A stretch of 64,000 bases of DNA from Blastococcus sp. HT6-30 (GTDB lineage: Bacteria > Actinomycetota > Actinomycetes > Mycobacteriales > Geodermatophilaceae), in contig NZ_CP155792.1 of the NCBI RefSeq assembly GCF_039729015.1, positions 2,504,001-2,568,000 on the forward strand, read 5' to 3'. Of the stretch, positions 14,838-23,937 are shown piece by piece; position 1 is the stretch's first letter; each line of letters begins with the position of its first letter. Position numbers and translations under genes: made by a program. The notes under the pieces are model-generated. The model saw only the letters and a program-made list of their open reading frames with translations, did no database searches and was not told the origin of the DNA.

Positions 14838-17837
14838 TCAGCCCCCGACCGCGTCCTCGGCCGCCAGGTCGTCGGCGCGGTCGGGGTGCGCGAAGGCCTC
14901 GGCGAGCGCCTGGCGCACCGACCAGGCGCCCGCGCGCCAGGCCAGCGCACGGCCGAGGGCACCAGGTGTGCCGTCGACGTGGTCGGCGTCCTCCCCCGGC
15001 CACCACGCCACCGGTCGGCCGGCCACGGTCAGCGGCTCGTGCACGGCCACCTCGCCGTCGAGGCCGCTCCGGCCGAGCCGGGCGGCGGCCGTCGCGGCGC
15101 CGGGCACGTCCGCCCAGCGGAGCCGCCGCACCGGTTCGCTCGTGACCTCCGCCCGCACGAGCTCGGAGGCCAGCGGGAGGTCCAGCAGGTCGGCGACCGG
15201 CCCCGGCGCGCCGCCGGCCGGCACCACCGGCAGGTCCAGCAGCGGGATCAGGTGCGGCGCGTCCAGCACCACCCCCCGCGCGACCACCCGTCCCGGCGCG
15301 ACCCGGACGCGCGCCGGGGGCTCCACGTCCAGCCCGTCCAGGACGGCCGCGAGCCGCGCGTAGACGGTGGCGAGCACGCCGGGTCGCACGGTGCGCGCCG
15401 GGTCGCCGAGCCGGGACAGCAGGTCGACGGCGGCGTCGGGGTCGGCGAGGACGTCGTCCAGCGACGCCGGCGGGCGCAGCAGCCCGAGCAGCGGCTCGGC
15501 CAGCGGCGCCGGCTCGTAGAGCCCGGCCAGCTCCGCGCTGCCCGGGTGCGCCAGCCGACCGGGGCGCCGACCCGCCACCACCGGATGGGTCAGCAGCCAC
15601 CACCGCAGGTAGCCCGGCGCCGGCACCCCGCCGACGACGACGTCGGCCCACGCCTCGGCCGGCGCGGCGGCCAGCAGGGCCAGCGCTCCCGGCCAGTCGG
15701 CCACCAGCTCGAGATCCCGCACGGCCACCAGCGGCGGCCAGACCGGCGGAGGTCCGGATGGGAGCCGGTCCAGGACGGCGTCGGCCCACTCGTCGGCGCC
15801 GTCGACGTCGAGGTCGTCGGGGTCCTCGCCGCGCACCAGCGCGAAGCCGTCCAGCACGCCCACGGCGCGCAGCGCGTCGACGTCGGCGCCGGCCGCGAAC
15901 CCCGGGTCGAGCAGGCCCAGCGCGCCCTCCTCGAGGACGGCGGCCAGCGGTGACCCCGGCAGCACCAGCTCACCCGCCGCGGCGAACCCGCCGTCGGCGT
16001 CGGGCAGGGCGAGCTCTGCCAGCCACGGCAGCTCCCGGGCGGCCCCGGGCGCGGCGGCGGCCAGCGCGAGCACCGCGTCGGCCAACTCCTCGGGGGCCGC
16101 AGCGAAGGCGTCCCGGTCCTCGGCGGCGTCCAGCGACTCCTCCACCGCGGCCCGCACCGCCGGGTCGCCCAGCACCGCCTCCGCCGTCGCCGGACGCGCG
16201 CCGAGCCGCTCCAGCAGCCGGCGCGCCGCGGGTGGCGCCACGGCCGCGGGAGCGGCCAGCCGCAGCGGCAGGGCACCCAGGCGCTGCACCGGGAGCCCGG
16301 GGTCGGGCAGCAGGACCCCGGCCGGACCGTGCGCGGTCCGCCCGTCGGCCAGCGGCACCGGCAGGGCGGCGAGCGCCTCGCGGTCGGCGTCGGCGAACGC
16401 GGCGTACAGCTCCGCCCACCAGCCCGGCGGGCGGTCCAGCCCGCGCACCGCTTCGACCACCTCGGCCGGCCCCGCCCGGCCGACCCCGAGCGCGACGAGC
16501 GCGGCGCGGCCGTCGCGGCGCGACCAGTCGGCCGGCAGCAGCCCCGGCAGCGCCCCGGTCAGCGCGGCCACCCGGGCCTCGTCGGCGTCGTCGAGGACGA
16601 CCGCCCGGGCCGGGACCTGCCGCAGCTCCGGCTGCCCGGCGACCGGCAGCCACGCCCTCGTCCGCAGCCGGCCGAGCACCGCCGTCGCCAGGGCGGCGTC
16701 GAGCTCGGCGCCGGCCGACCCGATCCGCGGGACGAACGCCAGGAGCGCCGGATCGGCGGGGAGCAGACCGACGAGGTCGACGAGGGTCTCCGCGGCGGCC
16801 GCGACCAGGACGTCGGTGACCGGACCGGGTAGCACGTGCCGGCGGTCGGGGCCGAGCGGGAACGGCGCGATGAGGCGCAGCGGCAGCGCGAGGGGCTCGT
16901 CGCTGGGCGTCGGGGCGTGCACCACCTGGCGGCCGGGCAGCGGCAGCGGGCGGCCGGGGCACCCGTCCGCGGCGTCGTCCACGGGCACCGCGCAGGTGAC
17001 CGTCCAGGCCCGGCGGTCGCGCTCCTCGACGGGACGGCCGGCCAGCAGGTGCTCCGGCAGCGTCCCCGACCGTTCCGCCACCGCCCAGCAGGTGACGGCG
17101 CCGTCCTCGGTCAGCCGCACCTCCGGCGGGGCTCCGCTGCGCGTGACCTCCCGGCGGACCCCGTCGACGAGCACCTCCAGCGCGCCCAGCCCGGGCAGGG
17201 CGAGCAGCAGCTCGGCCGAGAGGTCGCGCAGCGCGGCGGCGACCTCGTCGCACACCCCCGGGCGCAGCGGCAGCACCACCTCGGTGTCGAACCCCTCGGG
17301 CGGCTCGCCCCCCGCCGGCCAGGGCAGGCGCAGCACGGGCACCGCGCCGTCCCGGCGGGCCAGCTCACCGGCCAGGGGGCGCAGCGCGTCCACCTCGGTG
17401 CGGGTGCCCGCGGCGCTGAAGCGCACACCGCCGGTCCGGGACACCACCACCGGCTCGTCGCTCACCGCCAGCACGGCGGCGAACCCGACCCCGAAGCGGC
17501 CGACCGTGCCCGCCTCGTCCCGCTTCGCCGAGGCCCGCAGCGTGGCCAGGCCCAGCACCCCGGCGGCGTCCAGGGGTGCACCGGTGTTGGCCGCGCGCAG
17601 GGTGCCGGCGGCCAGCTCCAGCCGCAGCCGCCCCGGCCGGCCGGCCCGCACGGCGGCATCCGCGGCGTTCTGCGCCAGCTCCACGAGCACCCGATCGCGA
17701 TAGCCGCCGCGGACCAGGTCCTCCTCGGCGTTGGCGTCCTCCCGGAAGCGCGCCGGCGACGCGGCCCACGCGTCGAGCACCCGGCGGCGGAGGTCGGCCG
17801 TGCCGAAGGGATCGCCGCCGGCGGTGCTGTCGGCCAT
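14838..17837 (-). CDS. Sacsin/Hsp90-type ATPase, 999 residues
   Basis: ATG 17837 with AAGG 8 nt upstream. The N-terminal quarter is a GHKL ATP-binding domain: LVELAQNAADAA (Glu54, Asn57), ANTGAPLDAAG as the Asp-box region, and GRFGVGFAAV (113-122) as the glycine lid. The remaining 700 or so residues are Ala/Leu/Pro-rich helical repeats without recognised motifs; VPLADGRTAHGPAGVLLPD may mark a repeat unit. Proteins with a sacsin-like N-terminal ATPase are annotated as Hsp90-like chaperones in actinobacteria, but their clients are unknown. It is monocistronic and divergent from an RsbW-like ATPase gene. Confidence 0.85.
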   Translation of the reverse strand: MADSTAGGDPFGTADLRRRVLDAWAASPARFREDANAEEDLVRGGYRDRVLVELAQNAADAAVRAGRPGRLRLELAAGTLRAANTGAPLDAAGVLGLATLRASAKRDEAGTVGRFGVGFAAVLAVSDEPVVVSRTGGVRFSAAGTRTEVDALRPLAGELARRDGAVPVLRLPWPAGGEPPEGFDTEVVLPLRPGVCDEVAAALRDLSAELLLALPGLGALEVLVDGVRREVTRSGAPPEVRLTEDGAVTCWAVAERSGTLPEHLLAGRPVEERDRRAWTVTCAVPVDDAADGCPGRPLPLPGRQVVHAPTPSDEPLALPLRLIAPFPLGPDRRHVLPGPVTDVLVAAAAETLVDLVGLLPADPALLAFVPRIGSAGAELDAALATAVLGRLRTRAWLPVAGQPELRQVPARAVVLDDADEARVAALTGALPGLLPADWSRRDGRAALVALGVGRAGPAEVVEAVRGLDRPPGWWAELYAAFADADREALAALPVPLADGRTAHGPAGVLLPDPGLPVQRLGALPLRLAAPAAVAPPAARRLLERLGARPATAEAVLGDPAVRAAVEESLDAAEDRDAFAAAPEELADAVLALAAAAPGAARELPWLAELALPDADGGFAAAGELVLPGSPLAAVLEEGALGLLDPGFAAGADVDALRAVGVLDGFALVRGEDPDDLDVDGADEWADAVLDRLPSGPPPVWPPLVAVRDLELVADWPGALALLAAAPAEAWADVVVGGVPAPGYLRWWLLTHPVVAGRRPGRLAHPGSAELAGLYEPAPLAEPLLGLLRPPASLDDVLADPDAAVDLLSRLGDPARTVRPGVLATVYARLAAVLDGLDVEPPARVRVAPGRVVARGVVLDAPHLIPLLDLPVVPAGGAPGPVADLLDLPLASELVRAEVTSEPVRRLRWADVPGAATAAARLGRSGLDGEVAVHEPLTVAGRPVAWWPGEDADHVDGTPGALGRALAWRAGAWSVRQALAEAFAHPDRADDLAAEDAVGG

Positions 17838-17969
17838 GTGCCGGACCTTAGGGCCCGTCCCCGGGGCCGGCGCTCCTTCCGGGTGAGGCGAGGGTTCGAG
17901 CCGCCGGAGAACGGGCACGGTGCCGCCCAGGGACGGACCGGCGAGCGGTGCCGGCAGGGAGAGGCGGTC

Positions 17970-18413
17970 GTGGTGGCGCTCTGGCAGTCCGCGCGACCGC
18001 CGCACGCCTTCACCGAGGTCTGGTGCCAGCAGCTGAGCTCCCTCGGTGAGCTGGCCGGCCTGCGCGCCCGGCTGCGCGCCTCCATGACCGGCCGGCCCGC
18101 GGTGCTGCACCCCGAGCGCGACCACTGGTCCGAGCGCCTGGTGCTGATCGCCGACGAGCTCACCTCCAACGCGCTCCGCCACGGCGGCGCCCCGGTGGCG
18201 GCGGTCCTCGGCCGCGCCGGCGACGAGTGGCTGATCGCCGTCCGGGACTCGAAGGCCGACGTCGCGCCGACGCCGGCGCAGGGCCGCGACCCGGGGTTGG
18301 GTGGGTTCGGGCTCTACCTCGTCGCCGATCTCTCCGTGGCGCACGGCTGGTTCGCCGATCCGGGCACGAAGACGGCCTGGGCCGTCGTCGACGGCCGGGC
18401 CGGCACCGCCTGA
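17970..18413 (+). CDS. RsbW-like ATP-binding anti-sigma regulator
   Basis: 147 residues from GTG 17970, with GGAGAGG 6-7 nt upstream. A HATPase_c_2 domain is seen: the N box LVLIADELTSNALRHGG (Glu63, Asn67), VRDSKAD as the G1-type loop and GGFGLYLVADLS as G2. Many actinobacterial members are stand-alone regulatory kinases or degenerate partners of STAS proteins. The 132-bp gap to the divergent sacsin-like gene should hold its promoter. Its STAS partner could be the protein at 13772-14176, but that is inference. Confidence 0.8.
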   Translation: MVALWQSARPPHAFTEVWCQQLSSLGELAGLRARLRASMTGRPAVLHPERDHWSERLVLIADELTSNALRHGGAPVAAVLGRAGDEWLIAVRDSKADVAPTPAQGRDPGLGGFGLYLVADLSVAHGWFADPGTKTAWAVVDGRAGTA

Positions 18414-18470
18414 ACCCGTCCGGGCGACCCCCGGCCCGGTGTCTGTGACTCCCCGGTAACGTGCGTTCCC

Positions 18471-20015
18471 ATGTCGCTCGCCGAGCAGATGGACACGGTC
18501 ACCGACGCCGCGGTGGACCGGCATCCCACCGCCGAGACCTTCGAGTCGACGGCGCCGGCCACCGGTACGGTCGTCGGCGTCTTCCCCGTGCACGACGAGG
18601 CCGCCGTCGGCGAGACCGTCGCGCGGGCCCGGACCGCCGCCGCGCAGTGGGCCGCGCTCGGCTTCGGCGGCCGGAGGGAGCGGCTGACGGCCTACCGAGG
18701 CTATCTGGCCCGGCGCATGCACGAGCTCGCCGACCTGGTCCACCGGGAGAACGGCAAGCCGCACGCCGACGCCATCCTCGAGATCTCGCTGTCGGTGGAC
18801 CACCTCGCCTGGGCGGCGAAGCACGCCCGCACGACCCTCGGGCCGCGCAAGGTCCCCTCCGGCATGCTCGCCGCCGACCACGCCTCGTACCTCGAGTACC
18901 AGCCGCTGGGCGTGGTCGGGGTCATCGGCCCGTGGAACTACCCGGTGTTCACGCCGATGGGCTCGATCGCCTACGCGCTGGCCGCCGGCAACGCCGTCGT
19001 CTTCAAGCCCTCGGAGTTCACCCCGGCCGTCGGCGCCTGGCTGGCCGTCGCCTGGCGGGCCGCCGTTCCCGACGTCGCCGACGCCTTCCAGGTCGTCACC
19101 GGCCTCGGCGCCACCGGCGCGGCGCTGTGCCGCGTGCCCGTGGACAAGATCGCCTTCACCGGGTCGGCGGCGACCGGCCGGAAGGTGATGGCCGCCTGCG
19201 CCGAGACCCTGACCCCGGTCCTCCTGGAGCTCGGGGGCAAGGACGCGATGATCGTCGACGACGACGCCGACGTGGCCGCCGCAGCCGACGCCGCGGTCTG
19301 GGGCGCGATGAGCAACGGCGGGCAGACCTGCATCGGCATCGAGCGGGTCTACGCCACGTCGGCGGTCTACGACCGGTTCGTCGCCGAGGTCACCGCCCAG
19401 GTGCAGAAGCTGCGCCCCGGCTCCGACGACGAGGCCACCTACGGCCCGATGACCATGCCGTCGCAGATCGACGTCGTCCGGCGGCACGTGGCCGATGCGA
19501 CCGCGGCGGGCGCCCGGGTGGTCACCGGCGGCACCGACGACGACGCCTCTCCCGGCGAGGGCTACGTCGCCCCCACCGTGCTGCTCGACGTCCCCGAGAC
19601 GTCGGCGGCGGTGCGCGAGGAGACCTTCGGGCCGACGCTGACCATCACGGAGGTGGCCGACGCCGAGGAGGCGCTCGAGCGGGCCAACGCGACCAGCTAC
19701 GGGCTGGCCGGCGCCGTCTTCTCGACGTCCAGAGGCCGCGCCATGGACCTCGCCCGCCGCATGCGCAGCGGCATGACGTCGATCAACTCGGTGCTCACCT
19801 TCGCCTCGGTGCCCGCGCTGCCCTTCGGCGGCGTCGGCGAGTCCGGCTTCGGCCGCATCCACGGCGAGGACGGGCTCAAGGAGTTCACCCGCGCCAAGGC
19901 GATCACCCGCCGGCGCGTACCGCTGCCGGTCAACCTGATGAGCTTCGGCCGGCCGGCCAACGCCGCCGACGCCCTGGCCCGGGTCATGGGCATGGTCCAC
20001 GGACGGCACCGGTGA
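18471..20015 (+). CDS. NAD(P)-dependent aldehyde dehydrogenase
   Basis: 514 residues from ATG 18471. Motifs: VGVIGPWNYPVFTPMGS (cofactor region), KPSEFTP, FTGSAATGRKV, general base Glu253 in LLELGGKDA, nucleophile Cys287 in NGGQTCIG, and EETFGPTLTI. It oxidises an aldehyde to a carboxylate. TAACGT at 18457-18462, 8 nt before the ATG with no Shine-Dalgarno between, suggests a leaderless mRNA. It is coupled to a GMC alcohol oxidoreductase downstream, so the pair could take an alcohol (choline-like or sterol/aliphatic) through aldehyde to acid. Substrate unknown. Confidence 0.9.
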   Translation: MSLAEQMDTVTDAAVDRHPTAETFESTAPATGTVVGVFPVHDEAAVGETVARARTAAAQWAALGFGGRRERLTAYRGYLARRMHELADLVHRENGKPHADAILEISLSVDHLAWAAKHARTTLGPRKVPSGMLAADHASYLEYQPLGVVGVIGPWNYPVFTPMGSIAYALAAGNAVVFKPSEFTPAVGAWLAVAWRAAVPDVADAFQVVTGLGATGAALCRVPVDKIAFTGSAATGRKVMAACAETLTPVLLELGGKDAMIVDDDADVAAAADAAVWGAMSNGGQTCIGIERVYATSAVYDRFVAEVTAQVQKLRPGSDDEATYGPMTMPSQIDVVRRHVADATAAGARVVTGGTDDDASPGEGYVAPTVLLDVPETSAAVREETFGPTLTITEVADAEEALERANATSYGLAGAVFSTSRGRAMDLARRMRSGMTSINSVLTFASVPALPFGGVGESGFGRIHGEDGLKEFTRAKAITRRRVPLPVNLMSFGRPANAADALARVMGMVHGRHR

Positions 20016-20029
20016 GCGGAGGCACGGGC

Positions 20030-21646
20030 GTGCGCGAGCTGCGCGACGAGTACGACGTCGTCGTCGTGGGAGCGGGCTCGGCCGGGTGCGCGCTGGCCGG
20101 CCGGCTCAGCGAGGACCCGTCACTGCGGGTGCTGTTGCTGGAGGCCGGGGGCTCGGACAAGCTGCTCGAGGTGCAGATCCCGGCCGGGATGTACAAGATC
20201 TGGCGCACCCGCCGCGACTGGAACTACACGACCGACGAGCAGCCGGGCCTCGGCGGCCGGAAGCTGTTCTGGCCGCGCGGCAAGCTGCTCGGCGGCTCGT
20301 CGTCCATCAACGCGATGATCTACATCCGCGGGGCGGCCGCCGACTACGACGAGTGGGCCCGGCTGACCGGCGATCCGTCGTGGTCCTACGAGCAGGTGCT
20401 CCCGCTGTTCAGGCGCATGGAGGACAACTCCCGCGGCGCGGACGAGTGGCACGGGACCGGCGGTCCGCTGCGGGTCGAGGACCTCCGCTCCCCGCACGAG
20501 TGGACGACGGCCGTCGTCGAGTCCGCCGTGGCCACCGGCTACCCGCGCAACGACGACTTCAACGGCGCCGCCCAGGAGGGCGTCGGCCGGTACCAGGTGA
20601 CCCAGAAGCGCGGCCGCCGCTGGTCCTCGGCCGACGCGTACCTGCACCCGGCGATGAAGCGGCCGAACCTCACCGTCCGCACCGGCGCGCTGACCACCCG
20701 GGTGCTGGTCCAGGGCGGCCGGGCCACCGGGGTGGAGTTCCGCTGCGCCGGGAAGCTGCACACCGTCCGGGCCGCGCGCGAGGTCGTCCTCTCCGGCGGT
20801 GCGGTGAACTCCCCGCAGCTGCTGCTGCTCTCCGGCATCGGCCCGGCCGACCACCTGCGCGAGGTCGGCGTCGACGTCGTCCACGACCTGCCGGGCGTCG
20901 GTGGCGGGCTGCAGGACCACCCCCTCGTCCCGGTCGTCTGGAACGTGCGGTCGGGGAGGTCGCTGACCCACGGGGACTCGCCGTCGGGCTACGCGCGCTG
21001 GTTCGGCGCCCGCCGGGGGCCGCTGACCTCCAACCTGGCCGAGGCCGGGCTGTTCACCCGGTCGGCCCCCGGCCTGCCCGAGCCCGACCTGCAGATGCAC
21101 TTCCTGCCGGTGAAGTTCTGGAAGCAGGCGGAGGTCGACCCCGACGTCGACGCCTTCACCGCCGCCGTCGTGCTGGTGCACGTGCACTCGCGCGGCTCGG
21201 TGCGGCTGCGCTCGGCCGACCCCACGTGGGCGCCGGCCATCGACGCCGGCTACCTCACCGACGACCGCGACCTCGACGCGCTGGTCTCCGGCGTCGAGAA
21301 GGCCCGGGAGATCGCCGGCGCCGCGCCGCTGGCCGACGTGCTCGCCGACGAGTGGTCGCCGGGGGGCACCGTGCACGGCCGCGAGGCGCTGCGCCGGTCG
21401 GTCAGGGCAACCCTCGAGTCGCTGTACCACCCGGTGTCCTCCTGCCGGATGGGCACCGACGAGGAGGCCGTGGTCGACCCGCAGCTGCGGTTGCACGGCG
21501 TCGCGGGCCTGCGCGTCGTCGACGCCTCGGTCATGCCGACGCTCGTGCGGGGCAACACGAACGCGCCGACGATCATGATCGCCGAGCGCGCGGCCGACCT
21601 GATCCTGGACCGCACCCCCGCCGCGCAGCTGACCGCCGCCCGCTGA
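20030..21646 (+). CDS. GMC-family FAD alcohol dehydrogenase/oxidase
   Basis: 538 residues from GTG 20030, chosen for CGGAGG seven bases upstream; GTG 20012, overlapping the previous stop, is the alternative. FAD-binding VVVGAGSAGCALAGRLSED at the N-terminus, the GMC signatures GKLLGGSSSINAMIYIRG and SGGAVNSPQLLLLSGIGP, the catalytic-His region LYHPVSSCRMG, and the C-terminal NTNAPTIMIAERAADLI. The family includes choline dehydrogenase (BetA) and other alcohol oxidoreductases. It is placed right after an aldehyde dehydrogenase and should feed it. The stop is 3 bp from that of the convergent DUF4265 gene. Confidence 0.9.
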   Translation: MRELRDEYDVVVVGAGSAGCALAGRLSEDPSLRVLLLEAGGSDKLLEVQIPAGMYKIWRTRRDWNYTTDEQPGLGGRKLFWPRGKLLGGSSSINAMIYIRGAAADYDEWARLTGDPSWSYEQVLPLFRRMEDNSRGADEWHGTGGPLRVEDLRSPHEWTTAVVESAVATGYPRNDDFNGAAQEGVGRYQVTQKRGRRWSSADAYLHPAMKRPNLTVRTGALTTRVLVQGGRATGVEFRCAGKLHTVRAAREVVLSGGAVNSPQLLLLSGIGPADHLREVGVDVVHDLPGVGGGLQDHPLVPVVWNVRSGRSLTHGDSPSGYARWFGARRGPLTSNLAEAGLFTRSAPGLPEPDLQMHFLPVKFWKQAEVDPDVDAFTAAVVLVHVHSRGSVRLRSADPTWAPAIDAGYLTDDRDLDALVSGVEKAREIAGAAPLADVLADEWSPGGTVHGREALRRSVRATLESLYHPVSSCRMGTDEEAVVDPQLRLHGVAGLRVVDASVMPTLVRGNTNAPTIMIAERAADLILDRTPAAQLTAAR

Positions 21647-21649
21647 CGC

Positions 21650-22174
21650 TCACGCGGTGCTGCGACCGACCTCGTAGAGGAACCGGCCGGCGCGCTCCTG
21701 CGCGTCGAGGTGGTCGGCGACGGCCCGGGCGACGTCCGGCTCCGCCGAGACCGCGACGAGGTGGGGCGAGTAGACGTCGAACCAGCAGCCGAACCGCTGG
21801 AGCTCGTCCTGCAGCTCCTGCACGCGCTCGTCCTGCGCCAGATCGGGCCAGTCGGGAAACCACACCCGGTAGGTGTGCCGGCCGGCGTCGCGCAGCGGGC
21901 GGACCGCGACCAGCGGGCCCTCGGCGGTCGCCACCACCTCCACCTCGTCGCCGAGGTTCAGGTCGTAGGCGAACACCGGCACCGCGGCGACGACGGCACG
22001 GCCCTCCCCCGACGGGTGCGCGCGCAGGCCCTCCCAGGCCGCCTCGCCCTCCCCGCCGGGATAGACGGCCACCCACACCGTCTGCGGAGCGGTCGCGGCC
22101 TCCGGGTGCACCTCGACGGCGCCGTTCCGCCGGCGCGTGACCCTGGCGGGGTGCTCCAGGTAGCTCGTGGACAC
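21650..22174 (-). CDS. DUF4265 protein
   Basis: 174 residues from GTG 22174. It has the layout I associate with DUF4265: a beta-rich N-terminal half (VPVFAYDLNLGDEVEVVA), then HTYRVWFPD and a helical segment VQELQDELQRFGCWFDVYSP. No catalytic motif is seen and the function is unknown. It is soluble, with no signal. It starts 26 bp after the MFS gene stop on the same strand, so it is probably the second gene of that transcript. Confidence 0.75.
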   Translation of the reverse strand: MSTSYLEHPARVTRRRNGAVEVHPEAATAPQTVWVAVYPGGEGEAAWEGLRAHPSGEGRAVVAAVPVFAYDLNLGDEVEVVATAEGPLVAVRPLRDAGRHTYRVWFPDWPDLAQDERVQELQDELQRFGCWFDVYSPHLVAVSAEPDVARAVADHLDAQERAGRFLYEVGRSTA

Positions 22175-22200
22175 CGGCCCAGCCTAGGGACGCACCACCC

Positions 22201-23532
22201 TCAGCCGTGGGCGGCGTCGGCCGCGGCTGCCTCCGGAGCGGTGGGCAGGCTGGTCCCCGGTCGCGGCGAGGGGTTCCGGCGGATCGAGATCGACGCCGCC
22301 GCCGCCAGCAGGCACAGCCCCCCGGCGAGGAACCACGCGAGGTCGTAGGAGCCGGTGACGTCGCGGATCACCCCGCCGCCGAACGCGGCGACCGCCGAAC
22401 CGATCTGGTGGGAGGCGAACACCCAGCCGAAGACGACCGGGGCACGGGCCCCGAAGTGCTCTCGGCACAGCGCCAGCGTCGGCGGCACGGTGGCCACCCA
22501 GTCCAGCCCGTAGAAGACGACGAACGCGACCATGCTGACGTGGAGCTCGGGCCCGAACAGCGGCGGCAGCAGGAACAGCGAGAACCCGCGCAGCCCGTAG
22601 TAGGCCAGCAGCAGCACCCGCGGGTCGACCCGGTCGGTGAGCCAGCCGGAGAAGACGGTCCCGGCGATGTCGAAGACCCCGACGACCGCGAGCAGCCCGG
22701 CCGCCGTCGTCACCGGCATGCCGTGGTCGTGGGCCGCGGGGATGAAGTGCGGCTGCACCAGCCCGTTGGTCGACATGCCGCAGATGAAGAAGCCCAGCGC
22801 CAGCAGCCAGAACGGCCGGGCGCGCGCCGCCTCGCCGAGGCCCCGCAGCGCGACGCGCGCCGCTCCGGCCCGCACCGGCTCGGGGTCGTCGGCCGCCGTT
22901 CCGCCGTAGGGGGCGACGTCGAGGTCGCGGGGCCGGTCGCGCAGCAGCCAGGCCACCAGCGGGAGGACCGCCAGCGCGGCCGCCGTCGTCCCGAGGGAGG
23001 CCGCCCGCCAGCCCCAGGAGGAGTCGATCCAGGCCACCAGCGGGAGGAAGACCAGCTGCCCGGCCGCCCCGCCGGCGGTCAGCACGCCGGAGACGAGACC
23101 GCGCCGGGCCACGAACCACCGGCCGGTCACGGTGGCGACCAGCGACAGCGCCATCGAGCCGCTGCCCAGCCCGACGAGGACGCCCCACAGCAGGACCAAC
23201 TGCCAGCTCGTCGTCATGAAGACGGACAGGCCGCTGCCGAGCGCGACCACCAGCAGCGCGCCCATCACGACGCGGCGGATGCCGAAGCGCTCCATCAGGG
23301 CCGCCGCGAAGGGCGCGGTCAGCCCGTACAGCGCCATGTTGACCGCGACCGCGGCCGAGATGGTGGAGACCGACCACCCGAACTCCGCCCGCAGGGGATC
23401 GACGAGCACGCCCGGCACCGCACGGAAGGCGGCGGCCCCGACCAGCGCCAGGAACGTCACGGCGGCCACCCACCACGCCGGGTGGACGCGGCGCACACGC
23501 GGCGCGGCGGAGACGATCACGGCGGACAGCAT
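22201..23532 (-). CDS. MFS transporter
   Basis: 443 residues from ATG 23532, with about 12 hydrophobic segments and the MFS loop ALMERFGIRRVVMGA between helices 2 and 3. The matching loop in the second half is GWLTDRVDPRVLL. A long middle loop (RDRPRDLDVAPYGG) contains charged residues. The pattern is that of monocarboxylate or oxalate/formate antiporter-like MFS proteins, but the substrate cannot be assigned. Followed closely by the DUF4265 gene. Confidence 0.85.
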   Translation of the reverse strand: MLSAVIVSAAPRVRRVHPAWWVAAVTFLALVGAAAFRAVPGVLVDPLRAEFGWSVSTISAAVAVNMALYGLTAPFAAALMERFGIRRVVMGALLVVALGSGLSVFMTTSWQLVLLWGVLVGLGSGSMALSLVATVTGRWFVARRGLVSGVLTAGGAAGQLVFLPLVAWIDSSWGWRAASLGTTAAALAVLPLVAWLLRDRPRDLDVAPYGGTAADDPEPVRAGAARVALRGLGEAARARPFWLLALGFFICGMSTNGLVQPHFIPAAHDHGMPVTTAAGLLAVVGVFDIAGTVFSGWLTDRVDPRVLLLAYYGLRGFSLFLLPPLFGPELHVSMVAFVVFYGLDWVATVPPTLALCREHFGARAPVVFGWVFASHQIGSAVAAFGGGVIRDVTGSYDLAWFLAGGLCLLAAAASISIRRNPSPRPGTSLPTAPEAAAADAAHG

Positions 23533-23937
23533 GGCTGACCGGCCGTCGACCGGACGAGCGGCCCGACGGCCGATCCGCCCACGCGCAGACGAGCGGCACC
23601 ACGGCCTCGACGCGCCAGCACCTGCACGCGCCGTCGGGGCGCGCCGCTCGCCTTCCGCCGCACCGACCGAGAGCCGGTCGCTCACCCGATGTGACCTGAC
23701 ACTCCCTCCCGGTGGGACCACACGGCGGCCGGGTCTGGTTGAGTGGGGTGTACCGGCGCCGCCCTCGCTCATCCGGAGCGGCAGGAATCGACGTCGGGCT
23801 GAGGCTGCGCCACCTTGGTGCGCCCGGCTGACCGACGTCTCGCCGACGATGCGAGCCCGCCCTGCCTCCGTGCAGGTGCGCCGGCGCTCGCGCTCGCCGA
23901 GGTGGTGGTGCGGCCACTCGATCGTCGAAGGACTCCA
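23533..23937. other. 405-bp divergent gap before the DEAD-box gene
   Basis: Between the MFS start and the helicase start I see no supported gene, only frames without family features. It must hold both promoters. The long distance to the helicase would allow a long 5' UTR, as cold-shock DEAD-box mRNAs often have, but I see no clear -10 or stable fold to prove it. Confidence 0.4.

Noticed and set aside
17888-17900. GGTTCGAGCC, resembling a tRNA T-loop
   Set aside because: The flanking bases do not pair as a T-stem, and no acceptor or anticodon stem can be drawn around it.
17838-20009. Long open frame continuing upstream of the sacsin-like ATPase on the minus strand
   Set aside because: It runs antisense to the regulator and aldehyde dehydrogenase genes and reads as His/Gly/Arg/Asp-rich text typical of GC-biased shadow frames; the ATG at 17837 has a ribosome site and starts real homology.
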